Part shown: positions 8,112 through 18,045 of the stretch, one piece after another
Layout: the number at the start of each line of letters is the position of its first letter
Numbering within the stretch: the stretch's first letter is position 1
Source of the DNA: Panagrolaimus kolymaensis
Lineage: Eukaryota > Nematoda > Chromadorea > Rhabditida > Panagrolaimidae
Direction: 5' to 3'
Length of the DNA stretch: 64,000 nucleotides
Assembly: GCA_028622995.1 (NCBI GenBank)
Contig: JAJQJQ010000028.1
Coordinates: 1 to 64,000, forward strand
Notes under the pieces: model-generated
Told to the model about the DNA's origin: nothing
The model's database searches: none
The model's input: only the letters and a program-made list of their open reading frames with translations
Translations under genes and position numbers: made by a program

Positions 8112-8495
8112 AGCAAAAAATAATAAAGCAACAGCAACCGATGATGATGAATGCTTGGTATCAAAAATGATTCTTCATTGAGCGGATAAGCATCACCAGA
8201 GAAAAAAAAAGTTGTTTTTAATGACGCAAAGTTTTTGCGGCAAAAGAAAGACAAAAGAAATAAATCTGCATATTTGTTTATTTTTAAAAACATGGATAAT
8301 CGCAACAAAAACTTTTTTTGTCACTATCTGTTGCATTCCTTTTGAATGCCGAAACAACCAGATGTGACCTCATAAGTGTGCCTTTCTTTTTTCTTTGTTA
8401 GCGATACACCCGAAAAATAAAAAGTCATTTTGTCTTTTTCATTTTTACTGTAACCCGACGACATATTTTTTTCTTCTTCTTTTTTTGTAGAAAAG
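8112..8495. other. Divergent promoter region
   Basis: Separates the F-box gene (minus) from the acidic 194-residue gene (plus). It contains GATGTGACCTC at 8361-8371, matching the site just upstream of the partial gene at 332, and TTTTTGTAG at 8482-8490, a possible trans-splice acceptor 5 bp before the ATG. Confidence 0.4.
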
Positions 8496-9187
8496 ATGGA
8501 AAATTTGGAAAGCCTTAATGGTCAACCTGAAATCATGCATCACTTTATTGATGAAACGCTCAAATCCCTCAAGCCTGAAGATTTCATTTTTATTGAAACT
8601 GCATCTGAAGTTGACAATTGTAAGTTCTTGCTTGTTTTATAGGCTAAAAAAAATATCCTTCTTTTTTTAAAGTTTTTATTAATATTTCCGATGGCCCCAT
8701 AATCGAAATTGATTTCATTTTTCATTGGCTTGATAATTTTTCGGAAGAAGATTTTAATTTTTTGAATGAAAAAAACATTGAAGAAAGTGGGACTTTTTTT
8801 TTGACTCTTTTTCTTATAAACTAATTATTTTTCCATTAAGGCTTCAATGAAGTTCTTGATCAAGAAGAAGAAGAAGAAACTACAACGAATGCAAATATTT
8901 CCCACGAACCTCCAAGATTGGAAATGTGTACAGCACCTTTTGATGAAGAAACCGAGGGTTATGATGTCATAGCTAAAGTCTCATGCGAGCCACCCGTATT
9001 AAAGAGAAATGGTTCTCCTCTTTCACCTAACATTAAAAATAAAAAGGCAAAAATTTCCGATGATGAAGCTGATGAATCTTCCGATGAAGATAATATTGTC
9101 GAAGAAGAAATCAACATCAAAATATTTAAATTTGATCGAAGCAGCTCCAAGAAATTCCACTTCAAAACATTACCCCGCAAAGTTTAA
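8496..9187 (+). CDS. Three-exon acidic protein with possible nuclear localisation
   Basis: Exons 8496-8619, 8673-8786 and 8841-9187, both introns phase 1. The product is 194 residues. The N-terminal half is hydrophobic/acidic (IIEIDFIFHWLDNF). The middle is poly-Glu. The C-terminal half has a short basic patch (NIKNKKAKI) next to an Asp/Ser/Glu run (DDEADESSDEDN) like a CK2-type acidic stretch. A basic C-terminus follows (SSSKKFHFKTLPRKV). This suggests a nuclear regulator. No domain is recognised. The start is supported by a nearby 3' splice signal. Confidence 0.6.
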
Positions 9188-9547
9188 ATTTTTTTCTTAT
9201 ATAGCATTTGCACAGTTTCTTTACACAACTTTTCTGCATAATATTTTTGCACAATGTTACTAGGCATTTTTCTCTTTCATAATTTTATTTTATATGTAAT
9301 GTTCTTTTTATGTTTTTACACAATTTTTGTTTGTGTATAAATTTCTTTCCATAACTTTAATAAATTTTTTTATTTCAATAAAAAAGTAAATGCAAGAAAA
9401 AACATAAAAAGGCAGAATAAAAGAAAATAGATAAGTGATAAAATTCATAAAATACCGTGAAAAAAAAATAATACCCAACAACTGCATAAAATAATAAAAT
9501 AAAATAAAAATCAAATGGCCGGAAAATAATACGTAGTCGATAGAAAT
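9188..9547. other. Convergent intergenic region with TGCATAA motifs
   Basis: The 3' flanks of the acidic gene and the J-domain gene. TTACACAA, TGCATAA and TGCACAA motifs lie at 9215-9260. The rest is A/T runs with no coding support. Confidence 0.5.
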
Positions 9548-10960
9548 TTACATTTGGGCAATATGGATGACATCACTGTTAACTGTTGCTTTTTTCCATT
9601 TTGCATAAGCGTCAGTATATTTTGGGAAGTTGTTGATCCCTCGGAAACCATGCCATTGTGGAATGATGACATCTTTTCCATCTTCGTGTTGATACATTAC
9701 AAGATCTTTATAATGGTTCTTCATAACCCATTGATAATAATCCATATGTTTTGAGGGTTTTTTATCGAGCACCTTTGTATCTAACAAATACTCGCTAAAA
9801 ATATTAATTTATTATAAGTCCGAAGAAAATTCAGCCTCTACTTACCGATAATGCTTAAAACATATCAATAATGTTGGTTCAATTTTATCTTTACCATTCC
9901 TATACCGTTTTACACCTGGATTTCCTTCAACAGACTCATCAGATGTAAGAACTACATCATCATCTTCAAACTTTGATTTCTTGTTGCTAATTTTAGAAGG
10001 AGCTGAAGAGGGGACTAAAATGAGTTGAATATAGATCGTAATATAAAAATATTTAAGTGATTTACCCTTTCTTTTTACACCATTAGAAGATGATGCCTTT
10101 GCTGGAGAAGGCATAGGGCTTAGAGTAATAACGGGTGGATTTTTAATAGGCTCTTCTAAAATGCCAATGAATGCAGGAGGGTATTTTTTGAGTAGTTTAC
10201 TACCATGCTTTTCAACTAATTCCTCCTTATAATATGACGCATCTTCAATCTCTTTTGATTTGATTTTGATATCCTTCTTTTGTCCAAGAAGAAGGAGATC
10301 ATGATCATATTGCTTTTGCGAATCCCTTTCAACTTCGGAAATAAGATCATTCAATTTTCGAATTTTCTCATCTTTTTTGAGGGCAGAATCAGCTTTCATC
10401 TTGGCTAATTCAGAATTATATTCTTGTAGTGCTTGTTTCTGGTATTTTTTTGAATTAGCATATAGTATGGTTCCATATTCCTTCACATCCTCTTTATATT
10501 TTTTACAACGATCTTCAAAGGTTGAACCACGTTGTGAATCGTCATCTCGGAGACTGGTACTTCCCCGCTTGGTTTTAGGAGCATCTTGAGCAGAATTAAC
10601 AGGGAGCTGAAGTGCCAAAGGACCAGAATTAACTTCAGATGTATCAACATGTGGAGCGTTCATACCAGTAGCAGCCTCATTTTGGATATTTTGCTGACGC
10701 TCTCTTTCGTTAGCAAAAAACTCTTTGAGAACGTCCCAATAACGCTGAGTTTTCTACAAAAAAATGTAAGAATTCTTATAAGACTAAAAAATGTATATTT
10801 AACAAACCGTGATTTGAGAATTAGAGCCACCCTTGTCAGGATGACGAACTAAGATCATTGCTTTATACGCGGTGCGAACAAGCGCTTTAGTAGCTCCATA
10901 ATCACATTTAAAGTGATCAAATGCAGCAATGAGGGCAGGAGTTAAATTTTTGTTTTCCAT
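9548..10960 (-). CDS. Four-exon J-domain protein with HPDKGG motif
   Basis: Exons 10960-10808, 10753-10066, 10014-9846 and 9794-9548; phases 0, 1 and 2 are consistent, giving 418 residues. Residues ~5-65 form a J-domain: a helix with AYKAMILVRHPDKGG, so the HPD tripeptide that stimulates Hsp70 ATPase is intact, then YWDVLKEFF. The HPDKGG version is typical of compact J-domains, including viral early proteins and Tim14-type proteins. Residues ~95-190 are a Lys/Glu coiled coil. A Pro/Ser-rich linker with basic patches (VKRKGK, SNKKSK) suggests nuclear entry. Exon 4 holds an aromatic C-terminal region (MDYYQWVMKNHYKDLV, PQWHGFRG) of unknown fold. The intron 10065-10015 is 51 nt, stop-free and a multiple of three, so retention would add 17 residues. 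Confidence 0.7.
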
Positions 10961-11588
10961 AATTCACCAGAAAAAAAGAGAAATATTTCAGCTCAGATAA
11001 AAGTAAGAATGAAGGAATGAAAGATTTTCCATAAATCCGAGAGCTTCAATGAAGCACCTCCTTCTTGCATAAATACTTATGTAGAACCCCTAGCATATCA
11101 TATTTTGCATAATAATCCTCTCAACGTATAACCTCTGCTTTTCATATTTTCAAATCTGGCCCTCGCACCATAATTTGATACTGCCGAATAACTGCCATCA
11201 TCCCTCTCACCATAAAAATGTATACGATGTATCAAAGTTTGTTTGACCTCTGTCTCAGATGCAATAACAATCTCAAGTTTTTATTGATTATGAGTGCAAA
11301 AAAAGTTGCCAAAAACAATCCCAAAAAAAGATGCAAAAAAAAAATCACAAAAAAAAGTTTCAAACGAATTCAGGTTTATTACATACAAAAACAAACAAAC
11401 TTTATGTACAACAACAACATACAATACAAACAAAAAAATGATACAAAAACGTATGCAAAAACAAAAAGAAAAAAGTTAACAAAATTTAAAGGCAATATTC
11501 AAAGACATAAGCAGCACCAACAATTCATCACGAATAGCTCTTGAAACTAAATCAGCTGTATTCTTTGCATTACCTTGACGCCTAAGCT
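10961..11588. other. AT-rich intergenic region
   Basis: Contains TGCATAA motifs (11065-11110) and a Lys/Asn-rich open stretch at 11218-11544 caused by A-runs. I do not accept that stretch as a gene, though its MSAKKVAKNNPKK core looks superficially like a basic tail. Confidence 0.4.
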
Positions 11589-12404
11589 TTAATCAAGCAT
11601 TAGAAATATTATAAGCATGAAGAGGAAGCCAGAAAGAGCTGTGAAAGTTGCACGCATATAATCTTCATCAGGAATACCAGCTCCACGAAATTCATCCATT
11701 TCATCGGCAATCGTAATAGAAAAAGTCGTAAAGTTGTTATTTAGCATACCTGAAAAAAATAACAAAATGAGTCTGTTATCGAAGCAGAAACAACAAAATC
11801 AAATGGTAGAAAAAGCCACGAAAAAAAGAGAGAAGAAAGACACAAGTATTAAAGAAAACAAATATTTATTAAAAAGCAACAATCAAAAAAAGGTCATACA
11901 AAATCACGAAAACAATGAAAAAACATAACAAAAAAAAGGCGTGCTGGAAAAAAAAAATTGAATCATTTGAAAATCCATCAGCAGCAGCAACAAAAAAAGA
12001 AGAAGAGCATGACCATGTAGTTGAAAACTTCTAAAAATTTGAAAAATGAGAAAAGTAAAGAAAAAAAGTAAAAATGAACTTACTATTTGAATTTACCGAG
12101 ATAAATCACGGTATTGATGAGATTGCACATAGCAATCGCAATCAAACAAACTACCATACAAATGAGCCAGTTGAATTGAGGTGAAGACCATTTGAATGAA
12201 AAAGAGACATCTTCTTCGTCCATTTCTTCTTCTTCGTGAACTTCAGGATCAATGTTGATTGCAGCATTTTGCGGAGCTAAACGTCGTCTATCATCATTAC
12301 CATCACCGCCACCATTACCGGCGTCACCTGCATTCCACTGAAAAAAGAGAAAGTTAGTTGAATGAATAAAAATGACCAAAAAATAAACATACAAAGTTCA
12401 ACAT
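11589..12404 (-). CDS. Three-exon protein with two membrane segments
   Basis: Exons 12404-12393 (four codons), 12337-12097 and 11749-11589; junction phases 0 and 1. The product is 137 residues. It begins with a Gly/Asp/Asn-rich stretch (NAGDAGNGGGDGNDD) and an acidic run (HEEEEMDEEDV). A first hydrophobic helix follows (LICMVVCLIAIAMCNLINTV), then a ~35-residue hydrophilic loop and a C-terminal helix (SGFLFMLIIFLMLD). Topology is probably two TM segments with both ends on one side. No family is recognised. It lies in the cargo end of the element; a virion-envelope or host-membrane role is speculation. Confidence 0.6.
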
Positions 12405-12969
12405 GATTGAAGGTTTTTGAAAGTCGAAAGCTGGATGAAATTCTTGAAGGTTTTGAAAACGTTTGAAAAATTGATTGAAAGATAAACAAATCTAAAAACA
12501 AAGAAAAGGGTTAAAAATATTGCATCATAGCGCATAGTTTTCACGCAAGTACAAAAATATTTGAAGTCATTCGAAAAAAAATCATGAAAGTTGAAAAAAC
12601 GTTGTTGAAAAAAGAAATAAATGAAACTTCTTTACAAAAAAAAAACGACGTCAAACAAAAATATTTGAATAAGGCTTCGTTGCCAATGGGCAATGAATTT
12701 TCGCTTTGAAAACAGAATTTTTAGCGCCAAAAAAATGTTTCACTTGCTTTTGCTTTTCAAAATTTTCAATAATCAATGTTTGTCAATATTTTTCATGTTA
12801 CTCATCTTTCTTCGTCCACAACTTTGCGTGCTTTTACATATGATTTCCATCTTACTTATTGCTTTATTTTTTTCAGATTTACATACAGTTCAAATTATTA
12901 TCAAGCTTCAAACGGAATCAAGCCATCAAACAGACATCAAGAAATCTTGCCAAACTTCCACCTTTCAAA
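12405..12969. other. Divergent intergenic region
   Basis: Between two divergent small membrane-protein genes. T- and A-rich; overlapping short frames at 12693-12960 are composition-driven. Confidence 0.4.
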
Positions 12970-13367
12970 ATGCTTTCAAAAAGCTTACTTCTTTTGGCTG
13001 TTCTTGCTATGGCAAATCTCTTGGGTATTAGTGGTGTTTCAATAGGACTTGTGACTGGTATGCTCGTATTGGGTATGTTCTTTTGTTATTGCTTTCTTAT
13101 AAATAGAATCGTTTTTAGGCTTTCACATTCATAAACTTCGAGGAGAAAATATTCGCCTTCGCTCCAGCAATCATCAACTTCATCATCATGTTGCTTACCT
13201 AAACCACCACCATCACAAGCGAATTGTACGTGGTAAAGCTGTTGTTAAGCAGTTTGTTCAAGAAATTATGAAACGGTTTAGTAAGTTTTTGTTTTTTATC
13301 TGCATTTCTTTGTACTAATAGCTTCATTTTTACAGGCTTCAAGCGTATTCAACGAACACGTCAATGA
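12970..13367 (+). CDS. Three-exon small secreted or membrane protein with His-rich basic tail
   Basis: Exons 12970-13072, 13119-13280 and 13336-13367, both introns phase 1. The product is 98 residues. Residues 4-34 are strongly hydrophobic (SLLLLAVLAMANLLGISG then SIGLVTGMLVLG), either a signal peptide or one to two TM helices. The rest is basic and His-rich, with HHH and HHHH clusters (LHHHVAYLNHHHH) and an Arg/Lys tail (FKRIQRTRQ). Metal binding or pH-sensitive membrane activity is conceivable. No homologue is recognised. It is divergent from the two-TM gene. Confidence 0.55.
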
Positions 13368-14017
13368 TCTCTGAATTTGTTCAACGTCATCTTACTCTTC
13401 ATTGTTTTTATGGTTCAAATCAATCCTTCAATTTTGTATGATCCTTTTTTTATTAATGCTTTTTGATGATTACTAACATACATATTATTTTCAGATAAAT
13501 GTTTTCCCTCTTTCGAATGATTCAAAAAATGATGATGCTGATGTTTCAAATGCTTCAATGATTTTTTTTCAGAGCCTCTTTTTTTGTTGTTATTCGATCC
13601 CTTTTTTGTTTTGTTTTGTACCCCATTTTTGTCTTTATAATTTTTTTTGTTGTTGTAACTTTTTTTATGATTTGAACCTATTAATAAATTACTTTGTAAA
13701 TGTAAAAAATGTGTTCGATGTTATGTAATAAGGAGAGGATTAGCAAAAGCAAGAGAAAAAAATGATGGCAAAAGCGCAAACTTTTTTTTTAGCGAAGAAA
13801 AAAAGACAAAAGAAAAAATGATGGCAGACGCGCAAAGCTTTTTTCTTCGGTAAAGACAAAAGCAAAAAAAAGAGTTGCTTGCAAAAGACGAGAAAAAAAG
13901 GAGGAGTTTTTTGTTAATCGTTTTTCTTTGCAAATAAAAAAAGTTGCGATACCCCAAAAAAGAAAATATTGTTTTAGACATTTCTTCATTCAGGCTCGTT
14001 TTTATTGCTGTTGGAAA
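13368..14017. other. AT-rich spacer
   Basis: T-rich 3' flank followed by A-rich sequence. TTCATTCAG at 13985-13993 could be a cis or trans splice acceptor before the next gene. No other gene seen. Confidence 0.4.
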
Positions 14018-14405
14018 ATGTGGCGAATCCGTAGCCCTCAATTTATAGTTTCATTCTCTCTCTGCAATTTCTGTAAAGATATTAATCACAGCAAAAGAGA
14101 TGAATACGTTGAATTCAATAAAGATGGATCGGCCATTATTAAATTTCGATTATGCAAGATGTGCATAAAACGAAATTGTATTGCAAAGGAAGCAACGGGT
14201 TAGTTTCTTTTTTTAAAAAAAAATAAATTTTGACGAGAATGAATGGATATATTTTTTAGATCAAAAGGTTCCAATCGAGAAGGGCGAAAGACTCAATAAG
14301 CGTCAGATGGAGGCAATTTTGGCGGACGAGTATACACCAGAGCAAAAAATGGCACATTTAGAATACCTGAACGACAAAAAAATTCGCGATGCAACTCTCG
14401 AATGA
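14018..14405 (+). CDS. Two-exon small CxxC protein
   Basis: Exons 14018-14198 and 14260-14405, phase 1, giving 108 residues from the first Met; the frame is open upstream to the acceptor ending at 13993, so the N-terminus may extend. It contains CNFC and, 25 residues later, CKMCIKRNC, which could make one zinc site. A Lys/Glu-rich helical tail follows (EKGERLNKRQMEAILADE). Spacing does not fit a nuclear-receptor DBD. Function unknown. It is the last gene on this side of the proposed element. Confidence 0.5.
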
Positions 14406-14756
14406 GCAGATCATACTTGCTCCACTCAACATCAACAACCCATTCAATTACACCATCCACTCAGCAACCCAACCATTACCCGCAAACCCAGAAGCAGTAT
14501 CAGCAACGCAAGCATAAGTCTTTTTAATTTATTTTCTCTCCTTCCAAAACTTTCTTTTTTTTGTTTCATTTGCTTGCAAAAAGCTTTTCTTTCTTTTCCA
14601 TCCATCAAAAAAAAAATTACTCTGCTAAGCTTTTTTAATTTCTGCTTTACTTTTAAATTTATTGATTGAACTCTTCTTTTTATTGATTTGCTTGTGCTTC
14701 TTTTTTTATACATGCAATTGATTGATCATAAACATATTTATTCTTACACAACTTTT
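14406..14756. other. Element-edge spacer
   Basis: T-rich sequence with a TTACACAA motif near the end. A minus-strand open stretch at 14713-14444 has Lys/Leu low-complexity composition and no domain. Confidence 0.4.
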
Positions 14757-17700
14757 TTATTTTTTGCATAACATTATTACACAACTTTTTGCATAACTTT
14801 TATGCATAACAATAGATTTGATTTTGCATAAAAAAAAGTCCGAACTGCAAATACAGTAATCGAACTGCAAATTAAGCCACGCCCCCTTTTCCCCTTCTCT
14901 TATTGGTGGATTGAAAGCCACGCCCCCTTTTCCCCCTTCTCTTATTGGTGGATTGAAAGCTCCGCCCCTTTTTTTGCACAAAAAAAGACCGAACTGCAAA
15001 TTAGGCCACGCCCACAATGGCGTATTCACCTCCCTCATACTACTTTCAGGTTTCAAATGGCAGCATTCTAATTCATCAAAATGATCTCGACAATCATAAT
15101 ACTCGACCCAGAATTCACCATCCGCACGATTCACAAATTTCATACGTTGCTTTTCTTTTTCTGAAATTTCTAGCCATTCTGGAAAATGATCCGACCAAGA
15201 TCCAATCCATTCATCACCTTCATTGCCATGGGGATTGCGGATTCTTAAAAGTAGCTTTCCTTTATGAGGGCCTTCAGCAATAATGTGTCGAGCAGTAATA
15301 GAATACGCATGATCATGAAGTAATCCAGTTTCTTCTTCTTCAATGTTCTTGTTAGCATCCAAGCCAAAAAGTGAACCCATTTTATAACCATTCAATAACA
15401 TATTCTTGGAAACTTTCCGGATTTTAAAGTTATCTGTGAGACCGCCAGTGAAATCCTGGAGGGATTCAGCAATAAATCCTCCAACAAGAGCTTCATAGGA
15501 TCCGTAAAGCTTCGCATATGCTTTCTCCATCAATGCGGACCACATTTCTTGCTTACATTCAGAACGCGTAAAATAAAGTTTGCCACGCACAGTTGGAAGT
15601 TGATCATCAATCACAACGTCCACCCATTCGTTGTAGTGCCAAAATTGAAAATGGAAAATTCCTGCATAATTTTTAGTGAAGCTTTGATCGGGTTTAACAA
15701 CGCGAAAGAAAAGCTCTTTTCTCAAAGCTAAAATTGCGGCTCCCGCTACAAACCAACAATTTCCAATGGATCCTTGAACAACATCGAATCGATCTTCACC
15801 AGAAACAAAAAATTGTGGGTTATCAATAATTTCCTAAAAAAGAAGAAAAAATTTTTTAGATTATTTTATCAAATTATATTTCTTATGTATTTTTTACCCA
15901 AGGTCTTCGCCAAACGATTTCATATTTAAATGCTTTGCAAAAATATAAACTATCATTATTTGCAGGAAATTCGGGGTCTACAAAGAGTTGGTTTTCACGA
16001 AGACTTTTTTCACGTTCAGCATAAAAATCAAGATTACAGCTGGGCATTAAAGAATATTCAGAATTAAATGGAACAGCCTAAAATAAAAAAATTTTTTGTG
16101 ATTTAAATTATATCTTTTTTTTATGTATATATAAAACTAATTATTCTTACTTCACTTTCAATTTTGCCATTATTCATATCATTCAAATACTTTTTACCCA
16201 TTTCACTCAGGCTATTATCTTTTCCAGTCGTTTCAAAAATAAAATTACCAGCAATCGATCCAACAATTTCATAAGTTTCAGAATTAAAATGAAGAAAATA
16301 ATGTTCTAAATCTAAATGTTTATCAATGTTGCTGGGACTGGTTTTCCATTTTTGCGAGCCTTCAAAAATTAGTTGTTTGACACGAACAACCAAAATATGA
16401 TGTAAATGATGTTGGAAATTGTTGTAAATATTTTCAAAGGAGGTTGTTGAAGCACAGATACCAAAATTACGTAATTTCAAATCCAAGCATCCCACTTCTA
16501 AAGAAAAAGAAAAAAAATGATGTTAACGTTTGGATTAATTTTAAAATAACGCTTCTTACTCCATAATGAAAAAATGATTGATTTCGCTTTTTGAAATGTT
16601 GGGATTTTTGCAGTAGCAGGATTGGAAAGATTTTTAGCTCGATAAAGATAATGATTGGACAAAAGAGGGCTTATTGAGTCCGACGACAATTTATTATTAC
16701 CAAATGATTCTTCACTCAAATTTTGTTGATCTTGTGAAAATTCTCCACTCCAATGATGATTCGCGATCCGTTGTTGTTGTTTTATAGGCTCTTCTTCATA
16801 ACTTAAATAATCAACAGATTCAACATTTGTGGATGATCCTCCTCCTCCTTGTTTTGTTGATCCATTTGAAGCATTTCTAAAAAAGCGGAGGAAGAAGCAT
16901 TTTAGTAAAGATAAAATTATTTTTAAAAAAATTGTTAATTAAATTGATTATTTATCTATGCACTGATTTTTAAAAAAAAAGAGACTATTTTACTTACAAT
17001 AAATATTGAGATGGTTGGTAAAGATTATCATTCGATGTTGTGGGTAATTGGGGATAAAGGCGGCTTAAATAAATAATTTTATTGTCCCAAATTATTTTTT
17101 AATGGATTTAAAACTTACTTTTGTTGTGGTCGAGAAGGAGTTGTTGATGTTATTGCAATATGGTTATTTCTAAAATGAATTTTAAGTATAAACTTTGAAT
17201 CAAGCAAACAAGTTCTAAACAAAGATTTTTATGAATGTATGTAAGCGCCTTTAGCATTCATGAAACTTCTTTATACTTTATCAGTGAAAAATATTTATAA
17301 ACATTTAACGCCAAAAGTTTTTTAATTTTCTCAACTTTAAAATTTTCTTTAAAAAAAATCATACTTTAAATAATTATTTGATGAAGGATTAACAACATCT
17401 GGATTGTAATTGTTGCTCGAAGATAACATTGCTTTTGGTGCTGAGTAGCTTGATAATAATGGCTTTGAAAATGGCGTAACTGTATGGTTTATTGTGGTTG
17501 CACCATTGGCGGGAGGTTTCCAAAATTCTTTAAGTGAGATTGGTGAATCTGACGTTGTTGATCTTTAATGGAAAAAATTTGATGATTAACTAATTTTCTC
17601 TCTTTTAAAATAATAAAACTCACCTTGGTAGTTGATAAGCGTCCGCTTCAAAATGATAGTTATTGCTAAAATAAAAAGAGTTTTTTGTTTTATATATAAT

Positions 17701-18045
17701 TAAATAAAGCTAAAAAAAATTTTACCTTGCATTATTTAACCCATTTTCCATATCCAATTGCAATTGATCACCGCGAGATTTTGCCCTTCGTTTAAGCCTT
17801 TCAAAAATATAACAAAAACATAATATTAAACAAATTATTATGACGCAGGTAACTACGAATGAAGCAAATAAAATGAAAAGAATAATGAAAATTTCATTTA
17901 AATCTGGAGTTTGTGATTGCGGTGTTGTTGGTGGGATTGGGTCATCATCTGAACCAATTGATTTGGAATTAACATTATTGCTGTTGCAAAAGATGAAAAT
18001 AAATATAATCATCCAACGATGATGCATAATCGTTGTTTGATACAT
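14757..18045 (-). CDS. Membrane-anchored calpain-like cysteine protease, truncated 3' end
   Basis: Nine exons: 18045-17726, 17665-17624, 17562-17365, 17169-17119, 17063-16998, 16876-16560, 16497-16151, 16077-15898 and 15833-14757; all junctions keep phase (865 residues). Exon 1 encodes a hydrophobic signal-like start (residues 11-27), a ~25-residue acidic/Pro ectodomain, one TM helix (52-81) and a basic stop-transfer patch (RLKRRAKSR). A disordered Ser/Asn/Pro/Gln linker fills exons 2-6. The protease core follows: Cys533 in QGSIGNCWF, His682 in DHAYSIT, Asn707 in RNPHG. The usual NPWG Trp is His. After HLKPE (15044) the C2-like domain is missing; the frame runs through the tandem repeat for ~95 residues to a stop. 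A possible GTAGTATG donor at 15043 could splice to an exon now lost. This is a calcium-type protease fused to a membrane anchor. Confidence 0.75.
14838..15020. repeat. GC-rich tandem repeat at the element/calpain junction
   Basis: A ~41-bp unit (AAGCCACGCCCCCTTTT... ending TTGGTGGATTGA) occurs at 14874 and 14915 with a partial third copy at 14957. CGAACTGCAAAT occurs three times around it (about 14841, 14861 and 14990). It is sharply richer in GC than its surroundings. The calpain frame reads through it, encoding repeated FNPPIREG. Confidence 0.75.

Noticed and set aside
11218..11544. Lys-rich open frames in A-rich spacer (also 11734-11928)
   Set aside because: Composition-driven: A-runs give Lys/Asn/Gln codons; no splice, start-context or domain support.
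14018..14405. Possible degenerate nuclear-receptor zinc finger in the CxxC protein
   Set aside because: Cys spacing (CxxC-x25-CxxCx4C) does not fit a nuclear-receptor DBD and there is no P-box.
14444..14713. Minus-strand 89-codon frame
   Set aside because: Reverse complement of T-rich 3' flank; Lys/Leu low complexity and no link to calpain exons.
1..14830. Retrotransposon or retrovirus as source of the integrase
   Set aside because: No reverse transcriptase, gag, protease or LTRs; a packaging ATPase with A32-type motifs lies alongside.
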